Assembly: GCA_003151935.1 (NCBI GenBank)
Contig: PLYZ01000044.1
Coordinates: 1 to 64,000 of the forward strand
DNA: 64,000 bases
Reading direction: 5' to 3'
Origin: Candidatus Dormiibacterota bacterium
Lineage (GTDB): Bacteria; Chloroflexota; Dormibacteria; Dormibacterales; Dormibacteraceae
Shown: positions 34,405 through 42,959 of the stretch, piece by piece
Layout: each line of letters opens with the position of its first letter
Numbering within the stretch: position 1 is the stretch's first letter
Position numbers and translations under genes: made by a program
The notes under the pieces: generated by a model
What the model saw: only the letters and a program-made list of their open reading frames with translations
What the model was told of the DNA's origin: nothing
The model's database searches: none

Positions 34405-34418
34405 GGGCCAAAGGACCC
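34405..34418. promoter_or_regulatory. DosR-like box, GGGCCAAAGGACCC
   Basis: Perfect match to GGGnCnnnnGnCCC and 15 of 17 bases identical to the site at 14464 when one flanking base on the left and two on the right are included. It lies 91 bases upstream of the alcohol dehydrogenase start. A degenerate second copy, GGGCTTCAGGACAG, starts at 34421. Confidence 0.55.
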
Positions 34419-34486
34419 CTGGGCTTCAGGACAGACGCCTAGATGTGAGCTTTCGCCATGCGGAGCTGCCAGCGACCGTGGCTACC

Positions 34487-36604
34487 TCACGCGACCAGCC
34501 CAGCAGCCTCCGGTTCGAGCCGGCTGATCGACTTTGCTGGAGGCAGCGTGAAGTGGGAGATCGAACCGACACCTTCGAGGTGGTCGACGCCGATCTGCCC
34601 GCCGTGCATCTCAACGATCTGGCGGGCGATGCCAAGGCCGAGCCCGGTTCCGACCACCTTCCGAATCGGGTTGTTCGTGTAAAGGTCGCCCTCGCCGAAG
34701 AGGCGGTTGTCGAAGTCGGCGCGGACGGCCAGCCCCTCGTCTTTCACGCTCACCCGGACCTGGCCATCGTGTGTCGCGCTGGCGATCACGATCAATCCTC
34801 CGTCGGGCGAGTATTTGATTGCATTGCGCAAAAGCGTGCGCACGACCTCAGACAGCTTGGTCGCGTCACCGACCACGGCGGGTAACGAGGCCTTGAGGTT
34901 CACACTGAGCACGGCGCCGTCCAGGTTCGCTCTCACCCCTTGAACTTCCCGAGCGATGATCGCATTCAGGTCGACTGGCGCAATCGAAAGGCTCCCCCGG
35001 CCAGTCTCGATCCGGTCCAGATCGAGCATCTCGGTGATCATGCGATCGAGGCGGGCGCCGTTCTTGTAGATGTCACCGGCGAGGGCCTTCACCTCCGAGG
35101 CCTCGAGGCCGTCGCCATCCCGTATGAGCTCGCTGCTGCCGTTGATCTCCATCAAGGCGGTCTTGAACTCATAGGTGACACCCTGAAGAAACTCGCTCTT
35201 CAGCTCGTTCAATCTTTCGAGCATCACGAGGTTGGCCTCGGCCGACTCTTCGGCTTCGTGTGTGGCGGTGACGTCCTCGAGCGTGGTCAGGAAGTACTCG
35301 AGCTCGCCGGTTGAGCTCCTGACCGCGGTCGAGGTCCAGTGCACCCAGACTTCGGTGGCGTCGGCGCGGATCATGAGGTTGTCGGCCTGGATGCCGGCGA
35401 CTGATTCGCTCATCAAAGCACCGATCTTTTCGTAGGCAAGCGCCCGGTCATCGGTTCGAAGGTACCTGGCAATCGTGGATCCAACCATCACGTCGGTCGG
35501 GTCGCGCAGCAGCTGTGCCATACCTGGGTTGGCGTCGATGATCTTGAAGGTCCGGTCGACACGGGCTATCCCGATCGGCGCCTGGGCGATGACCTCCGCC
35601 AGCATGGCTTCCGACCGCCGGCTCGTCACCACCATGGACAGGGAGTCGATGTGCGTCAAGACCTCGCTCACGATCAGCAACGCTGCCATCGCCACCGCGA
35701 GCTCCGTCTGGAATTGATCGGTCCGTCCACCCCGCAGCACGACCACAAGCGCGGTGGTGGCGGCCGCGACGATTACCGTCCAGGGCAGCGCGATCTGCCA
35801 CAAGTCGATCGGCAGCCTGTCGGCGACTCGGTCATTGGGGCGCGCGGGCCACAGCGCGGCCAGGCCGATCATCAGGTATCCAACCACCCATCCCGTGTCG
35901 AAGACGTTCAGATAGGTGCCGTTTGTGGTCATGTACGCGAAAGCGCTGTCCGAGATTGAAATTGCCGCGAGACCTCCGAGCAGAAGAAGCATTCGCCCGT
36001 GCTGGTAGCGGGTTGCCCGGCGGATGCCCAGGACGAGCACGGTCGCGATCAGGATGTCCCCGACCGGATAGGCCAGCCCGATCGCCCGCTCGGCGAGGCT
36101 TCCTCCGCTGAGCCAGACCTGTTGAAGCCCCAGAGCCCATCCGGTGAATGTCAGCGCGAGGACGATGTTCACGCCGTCCAGCCACAGGTGCCAGCGCTCG
36201 GCCGTACCCCTGGGGGCGGTCCAGAACGAAAGCAAGCCGGCGATCGCGAGAGGCACCGCCGCCAGGAATCCGACATCGGCCACCGACGGGAAAGGCGCCA
36301 CGCCGAGCACGACCTCGTCCACGGTCCAGACCACCTGGCCGAGGCACCAGGCGGCCGCGGATGCGCCCAGAAGGGCCCACGCGCGCTGGAACTGGCTGTC
36401 TGATCGACTCGCCGCCCACGCGCAGGCCCCAGCCGCGATCAGGGCCGCAAGCGCTTCACCAATGTCGTCCAGGGCCGTGACGAAGTGCGGGCTGCCCAAG
36501 GGCAGGCCGACGATGAGCGCGAAGGCAAGGGTGGTTGCCGCGACCGCAGCCGCCGCCACCCCAAATGCCTTCCATCCATAAGGGCGGACGGAGGGCAAGG
36601 ACAT
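34487..36604 (-). CDS. Membrane PAS sensor kinase with tyrosine in place of the phospho-acceptor His
   Basis: A 705-residue protein. About nine membrane helices occupy residues 12-315 (a MHYT/MASE-like sensor region). A PAS domain with PAC follows (about 330-450), then a HisKA-like helix pair and a HATPase_c domain with RNAIKYSPDGG and GTGLGLGIARQIVEMHGG. The H-box reads KSEFLQGVTYEFKTALMEI. Position 478, where His is expected, is Tyr (TAT at 35171-35173), and the following conserved Pro is Ala. The D-box is DEGLAV, also altered. It is probably a pseudokinase or accepts phosphate elsewhere. No adjacent response regulator. Confidence 0.85.
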   Translation of the reverse strand: MSLPSVRPYGWKAFGVAAAAVAATTLAFALIVGLPLGSPHFVTALDDIGEALAALIAAGACAWAASRSDSQFQRAWALLGASAAAWCLGQVVWTVDEVVLGVAPFPSVADVGFLAAVPLAIAGLLSFWTAPRGTAERWHLWLDGVNIVLALTFTGWALGLQQVWLSGGSLAERAIGLAYPVGDILIATVLVLGIRRATRYQHGRMLLLLGGLAAISISDSAFAYMTTNGTYLNVFDTGWVVGYLMIGLAALWPARPNDRVADRLPIDLWQIALPWTVIVAAATTALVVVLRGGRTDQFQTELAVAMAALLIVSEVLTHIDSLSMVVTSRRSEAMLAEVIAQAPIGIARVDRTFKIIDANPGMAQLLRDPTDVMVGSTIARYLRTDDRALAYEKIGALMSESVAGIQADNLMIRADATEVWVHWTSTAVRSSTGELEYFLTTLEDVTATHEAEESAEANLVMLERLNELKSEFLQGVTYEFKTALMEINGSSELIRDGDGLEASEVKALAGDIYKNGARLDRMITEMLDLDRIETGRGSLSIAPVDLNAIIAREVQGVRANLDGAVLSVNLKASLPAVVGDATKLSEVVRTLLRNAIKYSPDGGLIVIASATHDGQVRVSVKDEGLAVRADFDNRLFGEGDLYTNNPIRKVVGTGLGLGIARQIVEMHGGQIGVDHLEGVGSISHFTLPPAKSISRLEPEAAGLVA

Positions 36605-36694
36605 GATATGGAGTCATGCTAAGGAGGCCCTTCCGCATGCGCACCCTGCAATCGGCTGGGGGATCCACCCGGCAATCAGCGGGCGGGTCGCGGG

Positions 36695-38182
36695 TTAGAC
36701 CTGGATCGCCAGCCGGCCGATCGGCTCGAGCAGGTTGTCCTCCTCGTACTGGAGATGCGCCAGCAGGGCGTCGCTGAGATGCTCGACCGCGGACTGGGCG
36801 CCGTCCAGCTGCTCCTCGTCTTCGACCGTCGCGACAAGAGCGGCGTCGACCGCGGCAAGCACCTTCGCGATGCCCTCGTGCTCGTGCTGCAGACGTTCGA
36901 TGACCGGCGCGAGCGACTGATCGGCGGCCTTGAGGTCAGGGAACAGCGACTGATCTTCGATGGCGTGGTGCACGCTGACGACCCTGCAGTACGCCGCGCA
37001 AAAAGCTCCCAGCGTCCAGTAGTTCTGACGCATCGTCATCGTGTTGAGATAGGAGCGCGCCTGGACCGCGCTCGACCGGCCCGCGCGAACCTCATCGATC
37101 ACCTCACGCAGCCTCGCCAGCTCCTGCCTCAGGTGCTGATGGATGGCGAGCAGCATCTCCTGGCCGGCTCGACCCACGGCGGGACTCCCCTCTTCCTCAC
37201 CGACCAGTCGCTGAGCCTCCCGCGCGGCTACGGAAGCAGCCTCACCCGTGCCATCCGCCGGCGCTTGATGGCTGGTGGCGGTGGCAGGACGGCCTTGCCT
37301 TTCGCTCGCGACCGCCTCTCGAACCGCGGGCGCGACCTCATCTGCCCACCGTCTCAGGTCGCCATCCGAACCAGGCGTCACGGCCAGGTTGAAAGCGCTG
37401 ATGCCATGTTCGAGCGCCAGCGCGGCGAGCTGCTCGACCCAGACGCGAGAAGGGCCCTGCAGGAACCCCGAGCCGGAGGTGGCGAAAGAGCCGCTGACGT
37501 TGAACCCGCGGCGGATGTCGGATGGTTTCCTGCCCGCCGCCTCGGCCGCTGCGTCGATGGTCCGGTTCATCTGGCCGAGCTCGCCGGGAGACGCGTAGCC
37601 CAGCGACGGGATCCATCCGTCGGCCGCGCGCCCGGTGAGCTCCAGCATCCGCCGCTTGTAGGCGCCGAGCCAGATGGCGATCCGGTGCGGTGGCACCGGG
37701 CCCGGTTGGGCGCCGGTCAACGAGTAGTAATTCCCCTGGAAATGGACCGGCGGTCCAGGTTCCAGCAAGGCGCGAATCACTGCGATGGCCTCCTCGAGGG
37801 CGTCCACCAGCTCCCCCCTCGTCCGGCGTGGTCCGCCCATGGAGGCGATCGGGGCGAGGAAGTAGCCGGCCCCCAGCCCGAGCTCGACGCGCCCGGCGCT
37901 CAGGATGTCGAGGGCGGCAGCGCTCCGGGCGAGCACTGCGGGCGGGCGCAGCGGAATATTCGCCACGTTGGGGAACAGCCGGATGTGTTGTGTTTTTCCG
38001 GCTACATAAGACAGGAGAGTCCAGGCGTCGAGGAAGGTGGCCTGGTACGGGTGGTCCTGGAAGCCGACGATGTCGAGCCCCAGGTCGTCGGCCAGCTCCG
38101 CCGTGGCCAGCACCGCCTGGTGGTCGCGGGCGCTTGGCGGCACAGCAATTCCAAAGAGAAGGCCGTGCTGGTAGTCAGGCAT
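36695..38182 (-). CDS. LLM-class (F420-type) oxidoreductase fused to hemerythrin-like domain
   Basis: A 495-residue fusion. Residues 1-300 form a luciferase-like monooxygenase TIM barrel (GIAVPPSARD start, LFPNVANIPLRPP, SAGRVELGLGAGYF, APHRIAIWLGA-like segment), a family using F420 or FMN. After an Ala/Gly-rich linker, residues about 345-490 form a four-helix HHE domain with iron ligands in IHQHLRQEL, HHAIEDQSLFP, HEHEG and HLQYEEDNLLEP. The combination suggests a redox enzyme that senses or uses oxygen or NO. Stands alone on the minus strand. Confidence 0.85.
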   Translation of the reverse strand: MPDYQHGLLFGIAVPPSARDHQAVLATAELADDLGLDIVGFQDHPYQATFLDAWTLLSYVAGKTQHIRLFPNVANIPLRPPAVLARSAAALDILSAGRVELGLGAGYFLAPIASMGGPRRTRGELVDALEEAIAVIRALLEPGPPVHFQGNYYSLTGAQPGPVPPHRIAIWLGAYKRRMLELTGRAADGWIPSLGYASPGELGQMNRTIDAAAEAAGRKPSDIRRGFNVSGSFATSGSGFLQGPSRVWVEQLAALALEHGISAFNLAVTPGSDGDLRRWADEVAPAVREAVASERQGRPATATSHQAPADGTGEAASVAAREAQRLVGEEEGSPAVGRAGQEMLLAIHQHLRQELARLREVIDEVRAGRSSAVQARSYLNTMTMRQNYWTLGAFCAAYCRVVSVHHAIEDQSLFPDLKAADQSLAPVIERLQHEHEGIAKVLAAVDAALVATVEDEEQLDGAQSAVEHLSDALLAHLQYEEDNLLEPIGRLAIQV

Positions 38183-38211
38183 TGCCGACCATTCTCACGA
38201 GATCCGCGGAA

Positions 38212-38589
38212 CTACGGCTCGGCCACGACCTCGCCGACTGCTCGACGCACACCCCGAACCACCGCTTCCATCAACTTAGGGTCGAGCCTTCCGACCGGAC
38301 CTCGCGCAAGGAAGTCTCGATCGATGGTTGTGATCTCCTCGCAGAAGATCACGCTGTCGCGGCGCAAGCCGCTCGACCGCGCGGGCACGGTCACACGCGT
38401 GGGGCCGATCTGGCCTGTTGAGAACACGGGTACCACGATCAAATCGTCTCGCATCCTGTTTCGGATATTTTCTGAAACCACCACGGCAGGACGCGGCTGA
38501 TGTGGGTCATCCGGGTGGCCGGGCGTGAACACGTACCAAACGTCTCCACGTCGAGGCTTCAGAGCTGGGGGCGGGCGCCGCTCGCTCAA
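38212..38589 (-). CDS. MazF/PemK-type toxin
   Basis: A 125-residue type II toxin, probably an mRNA endoribonuclease. It shows the core GDVWYVFTPG, RPAVVVSENIRN, LIVVPVF and the VIFCEEITTIDRDFL segment of the MazF fold, with the usual basic N-terminus. TTG 38589 is chosen because it overlaps the stop of the upstream short antitoxin gene as TTGA; CTG or a longer frame are alternatives. MazF proteins are normally 110-120 residues, so the length fits. Confidence 0.8.
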   Translation of the reverse strand: MSERRPPPALKPRRGDVWYVFTPGHPDDPHQPRPAVVVSENIRNRMRDDLIVVPVFSTGQIGPTRVTVPARSSGLRRDSVIFCEEITTIDRDFLARGPVGRLDPKLMEAVVRGVRRAVGEVVAEP

Positions 38590-38741
38590 GGGCGTGAGAG
38601 CCGCCGCTTCGCAGCTGCTCGTCGCAGCGATCGCCACGCCTTACGTTCTGATGCGATCCCGTCCTCAGGCGCTGCGTACTGCGCTTCCATCGCGACTTCC
38701 TGCTGCTGGGCGTACCAGTGGTGTAGCGCTTGATCGATCAC
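38586..38741 (-). CDS. Probable short antitoxin for the MazF-type toxin
   Basis: About 51 residues ending in a basic tail (SLRRAAAKRRLSRP), coupled to the toxin by a TTGA overlap. The start is uncertain: GTG 38741 gives HHWYAQQQEVAMEAQYAA, ATG 38690 has an AGGAAG site but leaves only 34 residues, and ATG 38825 would extend into low-GC3 sequence. No DNA-binding domain is obvious. Assignment as antitoxin rests on position and size. Confidence 0.5.
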   Translation of the reverse strand: MIDQALHHWYAQQQEVAMEAQYAAPEDGIASERKAWRSLRRAAAKRRLSRP

Positions 38742-38854
38742 TTTGCAGGATATCTTGTCGCCCGGTCCTGACCTTCTATACGAACGGCTAGGGGCCGAAT
38801 CGACAGGCGAATGGGCTTCGGGCGCCATCTGGCCGGAGCCTAAGATTCGTCCTC

Positions 38855-39769
38855 GTGGCTCCTGGCGCTTTGCGAGTGGCGGTGCTGGGTCCGGGAGGGG
38901 TCGGCGGGCTGCTGGCGGCGCTCCTGACGCGAGCCGGGAGCTCGGTGGTGGTGCTGGCAGGCGACAGCACATCGCGGGTCATTTCCGAACGAGGTCTCCG
39001 CGTCGAGAGCAGGCTCTTCGGAAACTTCGAGGTCAACGTCGAGACTGCTACGCGGCTTCAGAGCGAGGTGGACGTGTGTCTGATCACGGTCAAGGCGACC
39101 CAGCTCGAGCGGGCCCTCGAACGTGTCCCCGCAGACGTCGCCGGCCAGGCCCTAGTGATCCCGTTTCTCAACGGAATCGACCACGTCGACCTTCTGCGGA
39201 CCCGCTTCCGCACGACCGTGGTCCCGGCCACTATCCGAGTCGAGGTCGCGAGGGTCGGGCCCGGCCTCATCCGCCAGACCAGCCCCTTCGCATCGGTTGA
39301 GATCGCAACTTCGGACATGGTTCGGGAGCGGATTGAGCCGCTCGCCGCTCAGCTTCGAACGACCGGCCTCGAGGTCACGCTGCGCGAGGACGAGGTGGCG
39401 ATGCTGTGGGACAAGCTCGCGCTCTTGGGTCCCCTGGCCTTGCTGACCACGCACCAGCGCGGCAACGTCGGCGTCGTGCGGACGATCCGCCGTGACGACG
39501 CCATCGCACTCATCGGGGAGGTGGCCGCAGTCGCGAGAGCGGAGGGAGCCTCAGCGGACCCCGAAGCTGCCCTCCGCCTCCTGGACCTCGCCCCGGAGAC
39601 CATGGAGTCATCGATGCAGCGAGACCAGGCGGCGGGCCAGCCGCTAGAGCTCGACGCCATCGGGGGAGCCGTGCTTCGCCATGCCGCCGCACAGGGCGTG
39701 CCGGTCCCGGTCACCACCCGCCTGGTTGACGAGCTACAAGCGAGGGAGCGGGCGCGGACCGAGCGCTAG
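38855..39769 (+). CDS. 2-Dehydropantoate 2-reductase-like (ApbA/PanE family)
   Basis: A 304-residue NADPH-dependent reductase, cytoplasmic. The N-terminal Rossmann motif is VLGPGGVGGLLAALL; the VKATQLERAL segment and PFLNGIDH follow. The C-terminal domain has the catalytic-Lys type MLWDKLALLGPLALLT and PLELDAIGGAVLR. The classical role is ketopantoate to pantoate in CoA synthesis, but paralogues act on other 2-oxo acids. GTG start 38855. Divergent from the toxin-antitoxin pair. Confidence 0.85.
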   Translation: MAPGALRVAVLGPGGVGGLLAALLTRAGSSVVVLAGDSTSRVISERGLRVESRLFGNFEVNVETATRLQSEVDVCLITVKATQLERALERVPADVAGQALVIPFLNGIDHVDLLRTRFRTTVVPATIRVEVARVGPGLIRQTSPFASVEIATSDMVRERIEPLAAQLRTTGLEVTLREDEVAMLWDKLALLGPLALLTTHQRGNVGVVRTIRRDDAIALIGEVAAVARAEGASADPEAALRLLDLAPETMESSMQRDQAAGQPLELDAIGGAVLRHAAAQGVPVPVTTRLVDELQARERARTER

Positions 39770-39790
39770 CGAGCTCGTTCTAGTGTTCGG

Positions 39791-42010
39791 TTAGCGCCAC
39801 CACGGTTTTCGCGCTGCCTCGACGGCGCCGGTCACTGGTTCTTCCAGGTCTTCTTCGAGGCGCGCGAGGTTCTGCACCCACTCGCCGGCCATCACCACCG
39901 CCATCGCGCCCCTCCCCACCTCCGGATCGGTCTGCCAGCGGCGCAGGCAACCGAGCTCTGCCTTACGCAGCGCGGGTAAGGAAACGCGTGACTCAAGTCC
40001 CGCGGCCGGCGCGAGATCCAGGCGGTCCGCGAGGCGAAGGTATGCGCCCAGCAACGCGTGCACCTGCTCTCGCGCCTCGCGCGCACCATCGGCGCAGCTG
40101 CCGGCCTGATAGCCCATGCCGGCGATCACCTCGAGCAGGTCGCCCGCCAGGATCGCGTGGTTGGCCGAGGACAGCAGGAACGCCGCCGTCTCCTCGTCGA
40201 ACGCGCGGTCACCCCGCTCGGTCAGGAACGTGTCGAACGCCGCGTCGGCGCGGTCCCGCGCACGCACCACGACCTTCCGAGCCGAGTCCGCGCCGGCCGT
40301 TTCAAAACCCGCTGCCGCAGGCACGAAACCCAGGACATGATCGAAACCCTGGTCCAAGTAGACAGCGAAGCTTCGATAAACGCTCCCCAAGGCGCGCGCA
40401 AGCTCGCGGCGGGCCCCATGCGGCCAGAGCAGCACACCAACCAGCAAGCTGATGAAGGCGCAGACCATCAGGTCTTCGATGCGGACCAGGCCGACCTGCC
40501 AACCCGCCGGAGAGATCAGGTTGAAAACGATGATCAGGTTGATGGTGAAGGCAGCCTGGCTCAGCATGAAACCGATCGTCGTGGCCGCGTAGGCAGCCAC
40601 GAACACCGAGAGCGGAAATGCGATCCACATCACCGTGGGCTGGTTGCCTGCGACCACCGCGAACAGCCCGCCGAGAACGACACCGATCGCGTTGCCGGCC
40701 ACGGCGAGGACGATCGTGCGGCCCGTGCCAAGCGCATTGCTGCGCAAGACCTGGATCGTTCCCAGCACGACCCAGAAGGCATGTGAGAGATCGAGCGTGC
40801 GCGCTACGAAGACGGCAATAGCCAGTCCGACGGCCACGCGAAGGCTGCCCTGCAGCACGGTCGAAGGCGACTCGAGATACGTTCGGATTGCCCGTAGAAC
40901 ATCTATCGCGGCATCGCCGGCATCGGGTTTCGCGCCCGCGGCGGTTACCGCGTGCCGGCCGAGCGTGAAGGTCACGTACGACACGACGCGGAGCGTGTCA
41001 TCGACGTCGAGTCCATCGAGCACCTGCTCGACTGGACGGCCGGCCCGTAACTGCTCGGCCGCCCATCGGTCCAGGGCAGCGCGATGCTGCAACCGCACGA
41101 CCTCGATGGCGTGAAGGTCCGGTTTGGCGTCACCTTTGAGCACGCCCGCGCTGGAACGCAATGCAGCGACCATGGAGGCGACGAGCTGGTCCCCCTCGGG
41201 CAAGGCGGGACGCATTGTCGCCCGATCTTCGTTGAAGGGGCGCTCGATGATGTCGACGATCCGCTCACACTCGATGAGCAGCTGGACAAAGGCCCGGTCG
41301 CGACGCGCCGGCGCGATTGGACGTTTGGCCATCGCGGCAAATCCCTGTCGAGCCTCCTCCACCGCCTGGCGCGCAATCGCTTTGAGGCGCGTCAAATCGC
41401 CGTCGACCGCACCAGGCCGCATGCCTTCGACGAGATCGGCGACTGCGAGCAACGCTTTCGTCGCCTGCCGGTACATGGTCACGCGCTCGAAGCGCGGCCA
41501 CAGCGCAACCGAGGCCAAGGTGGACACCAACCCTGCCATCGCCCAACCGCCGACGCGCGCCGGAATTACGTCGGGCGAGGCCGGGATCGTGACGGCAATC
41601 ACGAAGGAGAGCAGCATGCCGAGGTTCGCGGCCGCGACGTAGCCGCCGAAGATGCGGCTGAACGTGATCGCGAAACCGACCAGCAACATCACGACCGCCG
41701 GAAGCCAGGCCGAGGTGGAGACGAGCGTTCCGAGCGCCACCAGCGCGGCTCCCACCAGAGTCGCCGTCAGGTAGGCGAGCGCCCGCGCTCGCCGCAGGCC
41801 TCCGAAGTCGGACATCACGAGCAGCGAAAAACAGCCGAACATCACGAAGACCAGGCTTTGCGGTGCGCCCAGAAGCAGGTCGGCGAATGCGAAGGCAAGC
41901 GGGACGACGATGGCGGCGCGGGCGGCGCGCCGGAGGGCCCCGTAGCCAGGATCGCGAGGCGGTTTGACAGCGATGCGCAGGCGCCGGCTGAGTGCTTGCG
42001 GATAGATCAA
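39791..42010 (-). CDS. FUSC-family inner-membrane transporter
   Basis: A 739-residue protein with two hydrophobic blocks (about residues 30-170 and 395-525), each with five or six helices, separated and followed by long soluble helical regions. This is the FUSC/aromatic-acid exporter (AaeB/YccS-like) architecture, with the C-terminal block starting at LQGSLRVAVGLAIAVFVART. Probable efflux of aromatic or other organic acids. The start is TTG 42010 with an AAAGG site. It lies 16 bases downstream of the DUF5996 gene on the same strand. Confidence 0.82.
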   Translation of the reverse strand: MIYPQALSRRLRIAVKPPRDPGYGALRRAARAAIVVPLAFAFADLLLGAPQSLVFVMFGCFSLLVMSDFGGLRRARALAYLTATLVGAALVALGTLVSTSAWLPAVVMLLVGFAITFSRIFGGYVAAANLGMLLSFVIAVTIPASPDVIPARVGGWAMAGLVSTLASVALWPRFERVTMYRQATKALLAVADLVEGMRPGAVDGDLTRLKAIARQAVEEARQGFAAMAKRPIAPARRDRAFVQLLIECERIVDIIERPFNEDRATMRPALPEGDQLVASMVAALRSSAGVLKGDAKPDLHAIEVVRLQHRAALDRWAAEQLRAGRPVEQVLDGLDVDDTLRVVSYVTFTLGRHAVTAAGAKPDAGDAAIDVLRAIRTYLESPSTVLQGSLRVAVGLAIAVFVARTLDLSHAFWVVLGTIQVLRSNALGTGRTIVLAVAGNAIGVVLGGLFAVVAGNQPTVMWIAFPLSVFVAAYAATTIGFMLSQAAFTINLIIVFNLISPAGWQVGLVRIEDLMVCAFISLLVGVLLWPHGARRELARALGSVYRSFAVYLDQGFDHVLGFVPAAAGFETAGADSARKVVVRARDRADAAFDTFLTERGDRAFDEETAAFLLSSANHAILAGDLLEVIAGMGYQAGSCADGAREAREQVHALLGAYLRLADRLDLAPAAGLESRVSLPALRKAELGCLRRWQTDPEVGRGAMAVVMAGEWVQNLARLEEDLEEPVTGAVEAARKPWWR

Positions 42011-42026
42011 GAGAGTTGGCCTTTGC

Positions 42027-42947
42027 TCAGCGAGCCCGTTCGATCACGAGGTGCGGATCCCACCGTGCGAGGCTGGCGCCCGCGGCATAGGTGCTCTCGA
42101 AAAACTGGAGGATCGCGCGTTCGGGCGACGCGCTGGTGCGGACGTCCTCGTACGGGAGGGCAAACTCGCCCAGCTCCGTGCTCCAGGCAGCCCCGTGCGG
42201 CTGGATCACCTGCTGCTCGATTCCGTCTGGCTTCGGGTAGGTGTACGAGAAGAAGGCGGGGCGTGGATACCGCTGGTCCCCCGGCCAGAACCCGGCGCAT
42301 ATCTCCTCGGCGTCGGCAGACATGCGCCTGATGATTCCGGCGCCCGGCGGCGGTTCCGCGCCGCGGCCTGAGAATCTCGTGAGCGCGAGGTCGAAGCTGC
42401 CCCAGAAAAAGTGCACCGGCGACGTCCGACCTCGAAATCTGGAACGATGCTCTTTGAGCACGAGGTCGACCTGCGACAGCACGCGCCAGAAACGGTTGGC
42501 CGATTCCGGATCGTACGTCGCGTGCACAGTGTCCTCGGCAAAGGGAACCGGATCGTCGACCTCGGAAGGAATGGGCCGGAACTCAGGGTCGATGCCGAGC
42601 GCGTGCAGGTTTGACATGAAATCGGCATAGAAGTCCGCGACCGAACGTGCGGTCAAGGCCACGCGTTGGGTCTCGCCCCGGACGGTCTGAATGATCACCT
42701 CGTGGACGACGAGGTCGACGTCGATCTGGAAGATCAAGCCCGCGTACTCCATCGGCGTCGTGGTCAGCCCGCGGGCGCTCAGATAAAGCGGCACGTTGGC
42801 CCATTGAGGTTCGAACGGGGTCAGCGCAAGCCGGGCCTTGCCCACGATCTGCAGGTTCATGTGCAGCGTCTCGAGCGTGTCTTTCCAGGCGCTGTAATTC
42901 AGCTCGGGCCACGCATCCATATGGTCTGACCGGCCGGGACCGTTCAT
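42027..42947 (-). CDS. DUF5996 family protein
   Basis: About 306 residues from ATG 42947 (ATG 42920 is equally likely, starting MDAWPELNYSAW). The opening WPELNYSAWKDTLETLHMNL and the middle VHFFWGSFDLALTRFSGR are characteristic of DUF5996, a family of unknown function common in actinobacteria. No signal peptide or membrane helix. It precedes the FUSC transporter on the same strand and may be co-transcribed. Confidence 0.82.
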   Translation of the reverse strand: MNGPGRSDHMDAWPELNYSAWKDTLETLHMNLQIVGKARLALTPFEPQWANVPLYLSARGLTTTPMEYAGLIFQIDVDLVVHEVIIQTVRGETQRVALTARSVADFYADFMSNLHALGIDPEFRPIPSEVDDPVPFAEDTVHATYDPESANRFWRVLSQVDLVLKEHRSRFRGRTSPVHFFWGSFDLALTRFSGRGAEPPPGAGIIRRMSADAEEICAGFWPGDQRYPRPAFFSYTYPKPDGIEQQVIQPHGAAWSTELGEFALPYEDVRTSASPERAILQFFESTYAAGASLARWDPHLVIERAR

Positions 42948-42959
42948 CGATCTCAGTCT

